Both the position numbers and the translations under genes were made by a program. From Camelus bactrianus (taxonomy: Eukaryota; Chordata; Mammalia; Artiodactyla; Camelidae), in assembly GCF_048773025.1 (NCBI RefSeq), contig NC_133570.1, positions 26,944,001 through 27,008,000 on the forward strand: a DNA stretch of 64,000 bases. The letters are read 5' to 3'. Positions 1-10,361 of this stretch are shown here, piece by piece. The notes under the pieces were generated by a model. The model was not told the DNA's origin, did no database searches, and saw nothing but the letters and a program-made list of their open reading frames with translations. Position 1 is the first letter of the stretch. Each line of letters starts with the position of its first letter.

Positions 1-258
1 CTGCGTTTCCAGCCCAACCCCCGCCTTTCCCCGGCAGCCCGCATGGGAGGGACTCGGGGAAGACACTCGAAGGGCTCCTAGGAGATCCCGGGTGCTGCAG
101 ACAGAAGACGGAACCTCCCCACACTCAGAATTCCGGAACACGGCTGACTGTGTGGGGGAGGATCGGGGCCGCTCTCCACGCAGCTGCCTGGTGTCACAGG
201 TGTTCCCTGGCAGGGGGATGTCCGCTAATTACCTCCCTTGTCCATGGGGATGCACATG
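1..258 (+). repeat. Partial class B monomer at left window edge
   Basis: The window opens at monomer position 8. This B unit lacks one base (cccgcatgggagg against cccgcactgggagg), so its landmark phase is 265 bp from the next. Its tail ends gcacatg, as expected before a C-type unit. Confidence 0.85.
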
Positions 259-3183
259 ATGCTACCTGCTTTTCCAGCCCAACCTCCGCCATTCCTCGGC
301 AGCCCTCACAGGGAGGGACTGGGGGAAGACCCTCGAAGGGCTCCTAGGAGATCCCGGGTGCTGCAGACAGAAGACGGAACCTCTCCACACTCAGAATTCC
401 GGAACACGGCTGACTGTGTGGGGGAGGTTCGGGGCCGCCCTCCACGCAGCTGCCTGGTGTCACAGGTGTTCCCTGGCAGGGAGAAGTCCGCTAATTACCT
501 CCCCTGTCCATGGGGATGCACTAGATGCTACCTGCGTTTCCAGCCCAACCCCCTCCTTTCCTCGGCAGCCCGCACTGGGACGGACTGGGGGAAGACACTC
601 GAAGGGCTCCTAGGAGATCCCGGGTGCTGCAGACAAAAGACGGATCCTCCCCACACTCAGAATCCCGGAACACGTCTGACTGTGTGGGTGAGGTTTAGGG
701 CCGCCCTCCACGCAGCTGCCTGGTGTCACAGGTGTTCCCTGGCAGGGGGAAGTCCGCTAATTACCTCCCCTGTCCATGGGGAGGCACTAGATGCTACCTG
801 CGTTTCCAGCCCAACCCCCGCCTTTCCCCGGCAGCCCGCACTGGGAGGGACTCGGGGAAGACACTCGAAGGGCTCCTAGGAAATCCCGGGTGCTGCAGAC
901 AGAAGACGGAACCTCCCCACACTCAGAATTCCGGAACACGGATGACTGTGTGGGGGAGGTTCGGGGCCGCCCTCCACGCAGCTGCCTGGTGTCACAGGTG
1001 TTCCCTGGCAGGGGGAAGTCCGCTAATTACCTCCCCTGTCCATGGGGAGGCACTAGATGCTACCTGCGTTTCCAGCCCAACCCCCGCCTTTCTCTGGCTG
1101 CCCGCACTGGGAGGGACTCGGGGAAGACTCTCGAAGGGCTCCTAGGAGATCCCGGGTGCTGCAGACAGAAGACGGAACCTCCCCACACTCAGAATTCCGG
1201 AACACGGCTGACTGTGTGGGGGAGGTTCTGGCCCGCATTCCACGCAGCTGCCTGGTGTCACAGGAGTTCCCTGGCAGGGGGAAGTCCGCTAATTACCTCC
1301 CCTGTCCATGGGGAGGCACAAGATGCTACCTGCTTTTCCAGCACAACCCCCGCATTTGCCCGGCAGCCCGCACTGGGAGGGACTCGGGGAAGACACTCGA
1401 AGGGCTCCTAGGAGATCCCGGGTGCTGCAGACAGAAGACAGAACCTCCCCACACTCAGAATTCCGGAACACGGCTGACTGTGTGGGGGAGGTTCGGGGCC
1501 GCCCTCCACGCAGCTGCCTTGTGTCACAGGTGTTCCCTGGCAGGTGGAAGTCCGCTAACTACCTCCCCTGTCCATGGGGAGGCACTAGATGCTACCTACG
1601 TTTCCAGCACAACCCCCTCCTTTCCCCGGCAGCCCGCAAAGGGAGGGACTCTGGGAAGACACTCGAAGGGCTCCCAGGAGATCCCGGGTTCTGCAGACAG
1701 AAGACGGATCCTCCCCACACTCAGAATTCCGGAACACGGTTGACTGTGTGGGGGAGGTTCGGGGCCGACCTCCACGCAGCTGCCTGGTGTCACAGGTGTT
1801 CCCTGGCAGGGGGAATTCCGCTAATTACCTATCCTGTCCATGGGGAGGCACTAGATGCTACCTGCGTTTCCAGCACAACCCCCGCCTTTCTCTGGCTGCC
1901 CGCACTGGGAGGGACTCGGGGAAGACTCTCGAAGGGCTCCTAGGAGATCCCGGGTGCTGCAGACAGAAGACGGAACCTCCCACACTCAGAATTCCGGAAC
2001 ACGGCTGACTGTGTGGGGGAGGTTCGGGGCCGCCCTCCACGCAGCTACCTGGTGTCACAGGTGTTCCCTGGCAGGGAGAAGTCCGCTAATTTCCTCCCCT
2101 GTCCATGGGGAGGCACTAGATGCTACCTGCGTTTCCAGCACAACCCCCTCCTTTCCCCGGCAGCCCGCAAAGGGAGGGACTCTGGGAAGACACTCGAAGG
2201 GCTCCTAGGAGATCCCGGGTGCTGCAGACAGAAGACGGAACCTCCCCACAATCAGAATTCCAGAACACGGCTGACTGTGTGGGGGAGGTTCGGGGCCGCC
2301 CTCCACGCAGCTGCCTGGTGTCACAGGTGTTCCCTGGCAGGGAGAAGTCCGCTAATTACCTCCCCTGTCCATGGGGAGGCACTAGATGCTACCTGCGTTT
2401 CCAGCCCAACCCCCTCCTTTCCTCGGCAGCCCGCACTGGGAGGGACTCGGGGAAGACACTCGAAGGGCTCCTAGGAGATCCCGGGTGCTGCAGACAAAAG
2501 ACGGATCCTCCCCACACTCAGAATCCCGGAACACGTCTGACTGTGTGGGTGAGGTTTAAGGCCGCCCTCCACGCAGCTGCCTGGTGTCACAGGTGTTCCC
2601 TGGCAGGGGGAAGTCCGCTAATTACCTCCCCTGTCCATGGGGAGGCACTAGATGCTACCTGCGTTTCCAGCCCAAACCCCGCCTTTCCCCGGCAGCCCGC
2701 ACTGGGAGGGATTCGGGGAAGACACTCGAAGGGCTCCTAGGAGATCCCGGGTGCTGCAGACAGAAGACGGAACCTCCCCACACTCAGAATTCCGGAACAC
2801 GCCTGACTGTGTGAGGGAGGTTCGGGGCCGCACTCCACGCAGCTGCCTGGTGTCACAGGTGTTCCCTGGCAGGGGGAAGTCCGCTAATTACCTCCCTTGT
2901 CCATGGGGAGGCACATGATGCTACCTGCTTTTCCAGCACAACCTCCGCCATTCCCCGGCAGCCCGCACAGGGAGGGACTGGGGGAAGACCCTCGAAGGGC
3001 TCCTAGGTGAACCCGGGTGCTGCAGACATAAGACGGAACCTCCCCACACTCAGAATTCCGGAACACGGATGACTGTGTGGGGGAGGTTCGGGGCCGCCCT
3101 CCACGCAGCTGCCTGGTGTCACAGGTGTTCCCTGGCAGGGAGAAGTCCGCTAATTACCTCCCCTGTCCATGGGGAGGCACTAG
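259..3183 (+). repeat. Segment 1: c A B F G D1 F D2 A B C
   Basis: Eleven units start at 259, 525, 791, 1057, 1323, 1589, 1855, 2120, 2386, 2652 and 2918. The A unit at 2386 has a B-like gggagggactcgggg. The B unit at 2652 has cccaaaccccgcc. The F unit at 1855 is 265 bp because one c is missing in aacctcccacac near 1980. The same class order with the same rare variants returns at 47620-50811 (see findings). Confidence 0.85.
1323..1588 (+). repeat. Class G monomer, copy 1 of 2
   Basis: This rare unit has cacaacccccgcatttgcccgg followed by gcactgggagggactcgggg, and it is preceded by gcacaag. Only this copy and the one at 48684 were found. Both follow an F-like unit whose tail carries tcacaggagttccctgg, with a in place of the usual t in the aggtgttcc motif. 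Confidence 0.8.
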
Positions 3184-3449
3184 ATGCTACCTGCGTTTCC
3201 AGCCCAACCCACGCCTTTCCCCGGCAGCCCGCACTGGGAGGGACTCGGGGAAGACACTCGAAGGGCTCCTAGGAGATCCCGGGTGCTGCAGACAGAAGAC
3301 GGAACCTCCCCACACTCAGAATTCCGGAACACGGCTGACTGTGTGGGGGAGGTTCGGGGCCGCCCTCCACGCAGCTGCCTGGTGTCACAGGTGTTCCCTG
3401 GCAGGGGGAAGTCCGCTAATTACCTCCCCTGTCCATGGGGAGGCACTAG
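3184..3449 (+). repeat. Reference monomer (class B), with landmarks
   Basis: This unit is close to the commonest form and is used to number positions 1-266 from atgctac. Landmarks are a C-run block at 20-47, the perfect palindrome CTCCTAGGAG at 83-92, CCCGGG at 95-100, CTGCAG at 103-108, gaattc overlapping the palindrome TTCCGGAA at 139-146, CAGCTG at 189-194, CAGGTG at 205-210, the near-palindrome CCCTGGCAGGG at 213-223, taatta near 234-239, and CCATGG at 250-255. Class B is recognised by cccccgcctttccccgg near 25-41, cactgggagggactcgggg near 49-67, and gacagaagacggaacc near 108-123. Confidence 0.9.
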
Positions 3450-3468
3450 ATGCTACCTGCGTTTCCAG

Positions 3469-3496
3469 CCCAACCCCCGCCTTTCCCCGGCAGCCC
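3469..3496 (-). other. Potential G-quadruplex motif (class B and E monomers), exemplar
   Basis: On the minus strand the C-run block reads as four G-runs of 3, 4, 5 and 3 with loops of 5, 6 and 2 bases, which fits the usual four-run, loop 1-7 rule. The plus strand would be a matching C-rich i-motif candidate. Class A breaks the cccc run (cctcgg), C and c break ccccc (cctcc), and D and F break the first ccc (cac). The motif is thus confined to B and E. Folding is inferred, not shown. Confidence 0.6.
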
Positions 3497-3531
3497 GCAC
3501 TGGGAGGGACTCGGGGAAGACACTCGAAGGG

Positions 3532-3541
3532 CTCCTAGGAG
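3532..3541. other. CTCCTAGGAG palindrome, exemplar
   Basis: Perfect 10-bp palindrome at monomer positions 83-92, with the AvrII site CCTAGG at its centre. It is present in A, B, D1, D2, E and F and lost in C (ctcctaggtg) and many c units (ctcctagta). The TAG inside it ends most of the long open frames. At least one recombinant join (23477-23485) maps onto it. Confidence 0.75.
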
Positions 3542-5577
3542 ATCCCGGGTGCTGCAGACAGAAGACGGAACCTCCCCACACTCAGAATTCCGGAACACGG
3601 TTGACTGTGTGGGGGAGGTTCGGGGCCGACCTCCAAGAAGCTGCCTGGTGTCACAGGTGTTCCCTGGCAGGTTGAAGTCCGCTAATTACCTCCCCTGTCC
3701 ATGGGGAGGCACTAGATGCTACCTGCGTTTCCAGCCCAACCCCCTTCTTTCCCCGGCAGCCCGCACTGGGAGGGACTCGGGGAAGACACTCGAAGGGCTC
3801 CTAGGAGATCCCGGGTGCTGCAGACAGAAGACGGAACCTCCCCACACTCAGAATTCCGGAACACGGGTGACTGTGTGGTGGAGGTTCGGCGCCGCCCTCC
3901 ACGCAGGTGCCTTGTGTCACAGGTGTTCCCTGGCAGGTGGAAGTCCGCTAATTACCTCCCCTGTCCATGGGGAGGCACTAGATGCTACCTGCGTTTCCAG
4001 CACAACCCCCTCCATTCCCCGGCAGCCCGCAAAGGGAGGGACTCTGGGAAGACACTCGAAGGGCTCCTAGGAGATCCCGGGTGCTGCAGACAGAAGACGG
4101 AACCTCCCCACACTCAGAATTCCGGAACACGGTTGACTGTGTGGGGGAGGTTCGGGGCCGACCTCCAAGCAGCTGCCTGGTGTCACAGGTGTTCCCTGGC
4201 AGGGGGAAGTCCGCTAATTACCTCCCCTGTCCATGGGGAGGCACTAGATGCTACCTGCGTTTCCAGCACAACCCCCGCTTTTCTCTGGCTGCCCGCACTG
4301 GGAGGGACTCGGGGAAGACACTCGAAGGGCTCCTAGGAGATCCCGGGTGCTGCAGACAAAAGACGGATCCTCCCCACACTCAGAATCCCGGAACACGTCT
4401 GACTGTGTGGGTGAGGTTTAGGGCCGCCCTCCACGCAGCTGCCTGGTGTCACAGGTGTTCCCTGGCAGGGGGAAGTCCGCTAATTACCTCCCCTGTCCAT
4501 GGGGAGGCACTAGATGCTACCTGCGTTTCCAGCCCTACCCCCGCCTTTCCCCGGCAGCCCGCACTGGGAGAGACTCGGGGAAGACACTCGAAGGGCTCCT
4601 AGGAGATCCCGGGTGCTGCAGACATAAGACGGAACCTCCCCACACTCAGAATTCCGGAACACGGCTGACTGTGTGGGGGAGGTTCGGGGCCGCTCTCCAC
4701 GCCTCTGCCTGGTGTCACAGGTGTTCCCTGGCAGGGGGAAGTCCGCTAATTACCTCCCTTGTCCATGGGGAGGCACATGATGCTACCTGCTTTTCCAGCC
4801 CAACCTCCGCCATTCCCCGGCAGCCCGCACAGGGAGGGACTGGGGGAAGACCCTCGAAGGGCTCCTAGGTGAACCCGGGTGCTGCAGACATAAGACGGAA
4901 CCTCCCCACACTCATAATTCCGGAACACGGGTGACTGTGTGGGTGAGTTTTAGGGCCGCACTCCACGCAGCTTCCTCGTGTCACAGGTGTTCCCTGGCAA
5001 GGGGAAGTCCGCTAATTACCTCCTCTGTCCATGGGGAGGCACTAGATGCTACCTGAATTTCCAGCCCAACCCCCGCCTTTCCCCGTCTGCCCTCACAGTG
5101 AGGGACTCTGGGAAGACACTCGAAGGGCTCCTAGGAGATCCCGGGTGCTGCAGACAGAAGACGGAACCTCCCCACACTCAGAATTCCGAAACACGGCTGA
5201 CTGTGTGGGGGAGGTTCGGGGCCGCTCTCCACGCAGCTGCCTGGTGTCACAGGTGTTCCCTTGCAGGGGGAAGTCCGCTAATTACCTCCTTTGTCCATGG
5301 GGAGGCACATGATGCTACCTGATTTTCCAGCCCAACCTCCGCCATTCCCCGGCAGCCCGCACAGGGAGGGACTGGGGGAAGACACTCGAAAGGCTCCTAG
5401 GTGAACCCGGGTGCTGCAGACATAAGACGGAACCTCCCCACACTCAGAATTCCGGAACACGGATGACTGTGTGGGGGAGGTTCGGCGCCGCCCTCCACGC
5501 AGCTGCCTTGTGTCACAGGTGTTCCCTGGCAGGTGGAAGTCCGCTAATTACCTCCCCTGTCCATGGGGAGGCACTAG

Positions 5578-8500
5578 ATGCTACCTGCATTTCCAGCACA
5601 ACCCCCGCTTTCTCTGGCTGCCCGCACTGGGAGGGACTCGGGGAAGACTCTCGAAGGGCTCCTAGGAGATCCCGGGTGCTGCAGACAGAAGACGGTACCT
5701 CCCCACACTCAGAATTCCGGAACACGGCTGACTGTGTGGGGGAGGTTCGGGGCCGCCCTCCACGCAGCTGCCTGGTGTCACAGGTGTTCCCTGGCAGGGA
5801 GAAGTCCGCTAATTACCTCCCCTGTCCATGGGGAGACACTAGATGCTACCTGCGTTTCCAGCACAACCCCCTCCTTTCCCCGGCAGCCCGCAAAGGGAGG
5901 GACTCTGGGAAGACACTCGAAGGGCTCCTAGGAGATCCCGGGTGCTGCAGACAGAAGACGGAACCTCCCCACAATCAGAATTCCAGAACACGGCTGACTG
6001 TGTGGGGGAGGTTCGGGGCCGCCCTCCACGCAGCTGCCTGGTGTCACAGGTGTTCCCTGGCAGGGGGAAGTCCGCTAATTACCTCCCCTGTCCATGGGGA
6101 GGCACTAGATGCTACCTGCGTTTCCAGCCAAACCCCCTCCTTTCCTCGGCAGCCCGCACTGGGACGGACTGGGGGAAGACACTCGAAAGGGTCCTAGGAG
6201 ATCCCGGGTGCTGCAGACAAAAGACGGATCCTCCCCACACTCAGAATCCCGGAACACGTCTGACTGTGTGGGTGAGGTTTAGGGCCGCCCTCCACGCAGC
6301 AGCCTGGTGTCACAGGTGTTCCATGGCAGGGGGAAGTCCGCTAATTACCTCCCCTGTCCATGGGGAGGCACTAGATGCTACCTGCGTTTCCAGCCCAACC
6401 CCCGCCTTTCCCCGGCAGCCCGCACTGGGAGGGACTCGGGGAAGACACTCGAAGGGCTCCTAGGAGATCCCGGGTGCTGCAGACAGAAGACGGAACCTCC
6501 CCACACACAGAATTCCGGAACACGGTTGACTGTGTGGGGGAGGCTCGGGGCCGACCTCCAAGAAGCTGCCTGGTGTCACAGGTGTTCCCTGGCAGGGGGA
6601 AGTCCGCTAATTACCTCCCCTGTCCATGGGGAGGCACTAGATGCTACCGGCGTTTCCAGCCCAACCCCCGCCTTTCCCCGGCAGCCCGCACAGGGAGGGA
6701 CTCGGGGAAGACACTCGAAGGGCTCCTAGGAGATCCCGGGTGCTGCAGACAGAAGACGGAACCTCCCCACACTCAGAATTCCGGAACACGGCTGACTGTG
6801 TGGGGGAGGTTCGGGGCCGCCTCCACGCAGCTGCCTGGTGTCACAGGTGTTCCCTGGCAGGGAGAAGTCCGCTAATTACCTCCCCTGTCCATGGGGAGGC
6901 ACTAGATGCTACCTGCGTTTCCAGCCTAACCCCCTCCTTTCCTCGGCAGCCCGCAGTGGGACGGACTGGGGGAAGACACTCGAAGGGCTCCTAGGAGATC
7001 CCGGGTTCTGCAGACAGAAGACGGAACCTCCCCACACTCAGAATTCCGGAACACGTTTGACTGTGTGGGGGAGGTTCGGGGCCGACATCCAAGAAGCTGC
7101 CTGGTGTCACAGGTGTTCCCTGGCAGGGGGAAGTCCGCTAATTACCTCCCCTGTCCATGGGGAGGCACTAGATGCTACCTGCGTTTCCAGCCCAACCCCC
7201 GCCTTTCCCCGGCAGCCCGCACTGGGAGGGACTCGGGGAAGACACTCGAAGGGCTCCTTGGAGATCCCGGGTGCTGCAGACAGAAGACGGAACCTCCCCA
7301 CACTCAGAATTCCGGAACACGGCTGACTGTGTGGGGGAGGTTCGGGGCCGCCCTCCACGCAGCTGCCTGGTGTCACAGGTGTTCCCTGGCAGGGAGAAGT
7401 CCGCTAATTACCTCCCCTGTCCATGGGGAGACACTAGATGCTACCTGCGTTTCCAGCACAACCCCCTCCTTTCTCCGGCAGCCCGCAAAGGGAGGGAGTC
7501 TGGGAAGACACTCGAAGGGCTCCTAGGAGATCCCGGGTGCTGCAGACAGAAGACGGAACCTCCCCACAATCAGAATTCCAGAACACGGCTGACTGTGTGG
7601 GGGAGGTTCGGGGCCGCCCTCCACGCAGCTGCCTGGTGTCACAGGTGTTCCCTGGCAGGGAGAAGTCCGCTAATTACCTCCCCTGTCCATGGGGAGGCAC
7701 TAGATGCTACCTGCGTTTCCAGCCCAACCCCCTCCTTTCCTCGGCAGCCCGCACTGGGACGGACTGGGGGAGGACACTCGAAGGGGTCCTAGGAGATCCC
7801 GGGTGCTGCAGACAAAAGACGGATCCTCCCCACACTCAGAATCCCGGAACACGTCTGACTGTGTGGGTGAGGTTTAATGCCGCCCTCCACGAAGCTGCCT
7901 GGTGTCACAGGTGTTCCCTGGCAGGGGGAAGTCCGCTAATTACCTCCCCTGTCCATGGGGAGGCACTAGATGCTACCTGCGTTTCCAGCCCAACCCCCGC
8001 ATTTCCCCGGCAGCCCGCACTGGGAGGGACTCGGGGAAGACACTCGAAGGGCTCCTAGGAGATCCCGGGTGCTGCAGACAGAAGACGGAACCTCCCCACA
8101 CTCAGAAATCCGGAACACGGTTGACTGTGTGGGGGAGTTTCGGGGCCGACCTCCAAGAAGCTGCCTGGTGTCACAGGTGTTCCCTGGCAGGGGGAAGTCC
8201 GCTAATTACCTCCCCTGTCCATGGGGAGGCACTAGATGCTACCTGCGTTTCCAGCCCAACCCCCGCCTTTCCCCGGCAGCCCGCACTGGGAGGGACTCGG
8301 GGAAGACACTCGAAGGGCTCCTAGGAGATCCCGGGTGCTGCAGACAGAAGACGGAACCTCCCCTCACTCAGAATTCCGGAACACGGCTGACTGTGTGGGG
8401 GAGGTTCGGGGCCGCCCTCCACACAGCTGCCTGGTGTCACAGGTGTTCCCTGGCAGGGAGAAGTCCGCTAATTACCTCCCCTGTCCATGGGGAGGCACTA

Positions 8501-8767
8501 GATGCTACCTGCGTTTCCAGCCCAACCCCCTCCTTTCCTCGGCAGCCCGCACTGGGACGGACTGGGGGAAGACACTCGAAGGGCTCCTAGGAGATCCCGG
8601 GTGCTGCAGACAAAAGACGGATCCTCCCCACACTCAGAATTCCGGAACACGGCTGACTGTGTGGGGGAGGTTCGGGGCCGCTCTCCACGCAGCTGCCTGG
8701 TTTCACAGGTGTTCCCTGGCAGGGGGAAGTCCGCTAATTACCTCCCTTGTCCATGGGGAGGCACATG
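5578..8767 (+). repeat. Segment 3: F D2 A B B A/D1 B D2 A B B A
   Basis: Units start at 5578, 5843, 6109, 6375, 6641, 6906, 7172, 7438, 7704, 7970, 8236 and 8502. D2-A-B-B-A-B occupies 5843-7437 and starts again at 7438. The F unit at 5578 and the B unit at 6641 each lack one base. The unit at 6906 joins an A head to a D1-like tail between monomer positions 67 and 102. B tails here often carry gacctccaagaagctgcc. Confidence 0.8.
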
Positions 8768-10361
8768 ACGCTACCTGCTTTTCCAGCCCAACCTCCGCCA
8801 TTCCCCGGCAGCCCGCACAGGGAGGGACTGGGGGAAGACACTCGAAGGGCTCCTAGGTGAACCCGGGTGCTGCAGACATAAGACGGAACCTCCCCACACT
8901 CAGAATTCCGGAACACGGATGACTGTGTGGGGGAGGTTCGGCGCCGCCCTCCACGCAGCTGCCTTGTGTCACAGGTGTTCCCTGGCAGGTGGAAGTCCGC
9001 TAATTACCTCCCCTGTCCATGGGGAGGCACTAGATGCTACCTGCGTTTCCAGCACAACCCCCTCCTTTCCCCGGCAGCCCGCAAAGGGAGGGACTCTGGG
9101 AAGACACTCGAAGGGCTCCTAGGAGATCCCGGGTTCTGCAGAGAGAAGACGGAACCTCCCCACACTCAGAATTCCGGAACACGGTTGACTGTGTGGGGGA
9201 GGTTCGGGGCCGAACTCCAAGCAGCTGCCTGGTGTCACAGGTGTTCCCTGGCAGGGGAAGTCCGCTAATTACCTCCCCTGTCCATGGGGAGGCACTAGAT
9301 GCTCCCTGCGTTTCCAGAACAACCCCCGCCTTTCCTGGCTGCCCGCACTGGGAGGGAATCGGGGAAGACTCTCGAAGGGCACCTAGGAGATCCCGGGTGC
9401 TGCAGACAGAAGACGTAACCTCCCCACACTCAGAATTCCGGAACACGGCTGACTGTGTGGGGGAGGTTCGGGGCCGCCCTCCACGCAGCTGCCTGGTGTC
9501 ACAGGTGTTCCCTGGCAGGGAGAAGTCCGCTAATTACCTCCCCTGTCCATGGGGAGGCACTAGATGCTACCTGCGTTTCCAGCACAACCCCCTCCTTTCA
9601 ACGGCAGCCCGCAAAGGGAGGGACTCTGGGAAGACACTCGAAGGGCTCCTAGGAGATCCCGGGTGCTGCAGACAGAAGACGGAACCTCCCCACAATCAGA
9701 ATTCCAGAACACGGCTGACTGTGTGGGGGAGGTTCGGGGCCGCCCTCCACGCAGCTGCCTGGTGTCACAGGTGTTCCCTGGCAGGGAGAAGTCCGCTAAT
9801 TACCTCCCCTGTCCATGGGGAGGCACTAGATGCTACCTGCGTTTCCAGCCCAACCCCCTACTTTCCTCGGCAGCCCGCACTGGGACGGACTGGGGGAAGA
9901 CACTCGAAGGGCTCCTAGGAGATCCCGGGTGCTGCAGACAAAAGACGGATCCTCCCCACACTCAGAATCCCGGAACACGTCTGACTGTGTGGGTGAGGTT
10001 TAGGACCGCCCTCCACGCAGCTGCCTGGTGTCACAGGTGTTCCCTGGCAGGGGGAAGTCCGCTAATTACCTCCCTTGTCCATGGGGAGGCACATGATGCT
10101 ACCTGCTTTTCCAGCCCAACCTCCGCCATTCCCCGGCAGCCCGCACAGGGAGGGACTGGGGGAAGACCCTCGAAGGGCTCCTAGGTGAACCCGGGTGCTG
10201 CAGACATAAGACGGAACCTCCCCACACTCAGAATTCCGGAACACGGATGACTGTGTGGGGGAGGTTCGGGGCCGCCCTCCACGCAGCTTCCTGGTGTCAC
10301 AGGTGTTCCCTGACAGGGGGAAGTCCGCTAATTACCTCCCCTGTCCATGGGGAGGCACTAG
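8768..10361 (+). repeat. Segment 4: C D1 F D2 A C
   Basis: Units start at 8768, 9034, 9299, 9564, 9830 and 10096. The C unit has atgacgctacc. D1 has gcagagagaag. F has gctccctgcgtttccagaacaac. The D1 and F units are each 265 bp (caggggaag near 9252 and cctttcctgg near 9328). The first three units and the end of the preceding A recur at 15150-16213 without these two deletions. Confidence 0.85.
10096..10361 (+). repeat. Class C monomer, exemplar
   Basis: Class C begins ctgcttttcc rather than ctgcgtttcc, is preceded by gcacatg rather than gcactag, has aacctccgccattcc, cacagggagggactggggg and accctcg, and carries tcctaggtgaaccc followed by gacataag. The aggtgaaccc change destroys the 10-bp palindrome at 83-92. 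When the next unit is D1, its tail usually carries ggcgccgcc, cttgtgtc and gcaggtgg. When the next unit is E, its tail usually resembles that of class A. Confidence 0.85.

Larger units (their letters stand above)
3184..5577 (+). repeat. Segment 2: B B B D F/A B C E C
   Basis: Units start at 3184, 3450, 3716, 3982, 4248, 4514, 4780, 5046 and 5312. The unit at 4248 has an F head and an A tail (gacaaaagacggatcc onward). From 4514 to 5577 the order B C E C and the rare variants actcataattcc, cttcctcgtgtc and cctcctctgtcc match 52940-54003 and 57994-59057. Confidence 0.8.

Noticed and set aside
3277-3293. CENP-B box-like sequence at monomer positions 94-110 (tcccgggtgctgcagac, minus-strand sense)
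   Set aside because: It matches seven of the nine essential bases of the CENP-B box and about 9 of 17 overall. The cgaa part is caga, so binding is unlikely. No better match was found on either strand.
5463-6197. 244-codon open frame
   Set aside because: Arises from the 1-bp deletion in the F unit at 5578. No protein feature can be recognised.
9034-9918. 294-codon open frame
   Set aside because: Made possible by two 1-bp deletions at about 9252 and 9328 that shift the frame past the usual stop. It is satellite sequence only.
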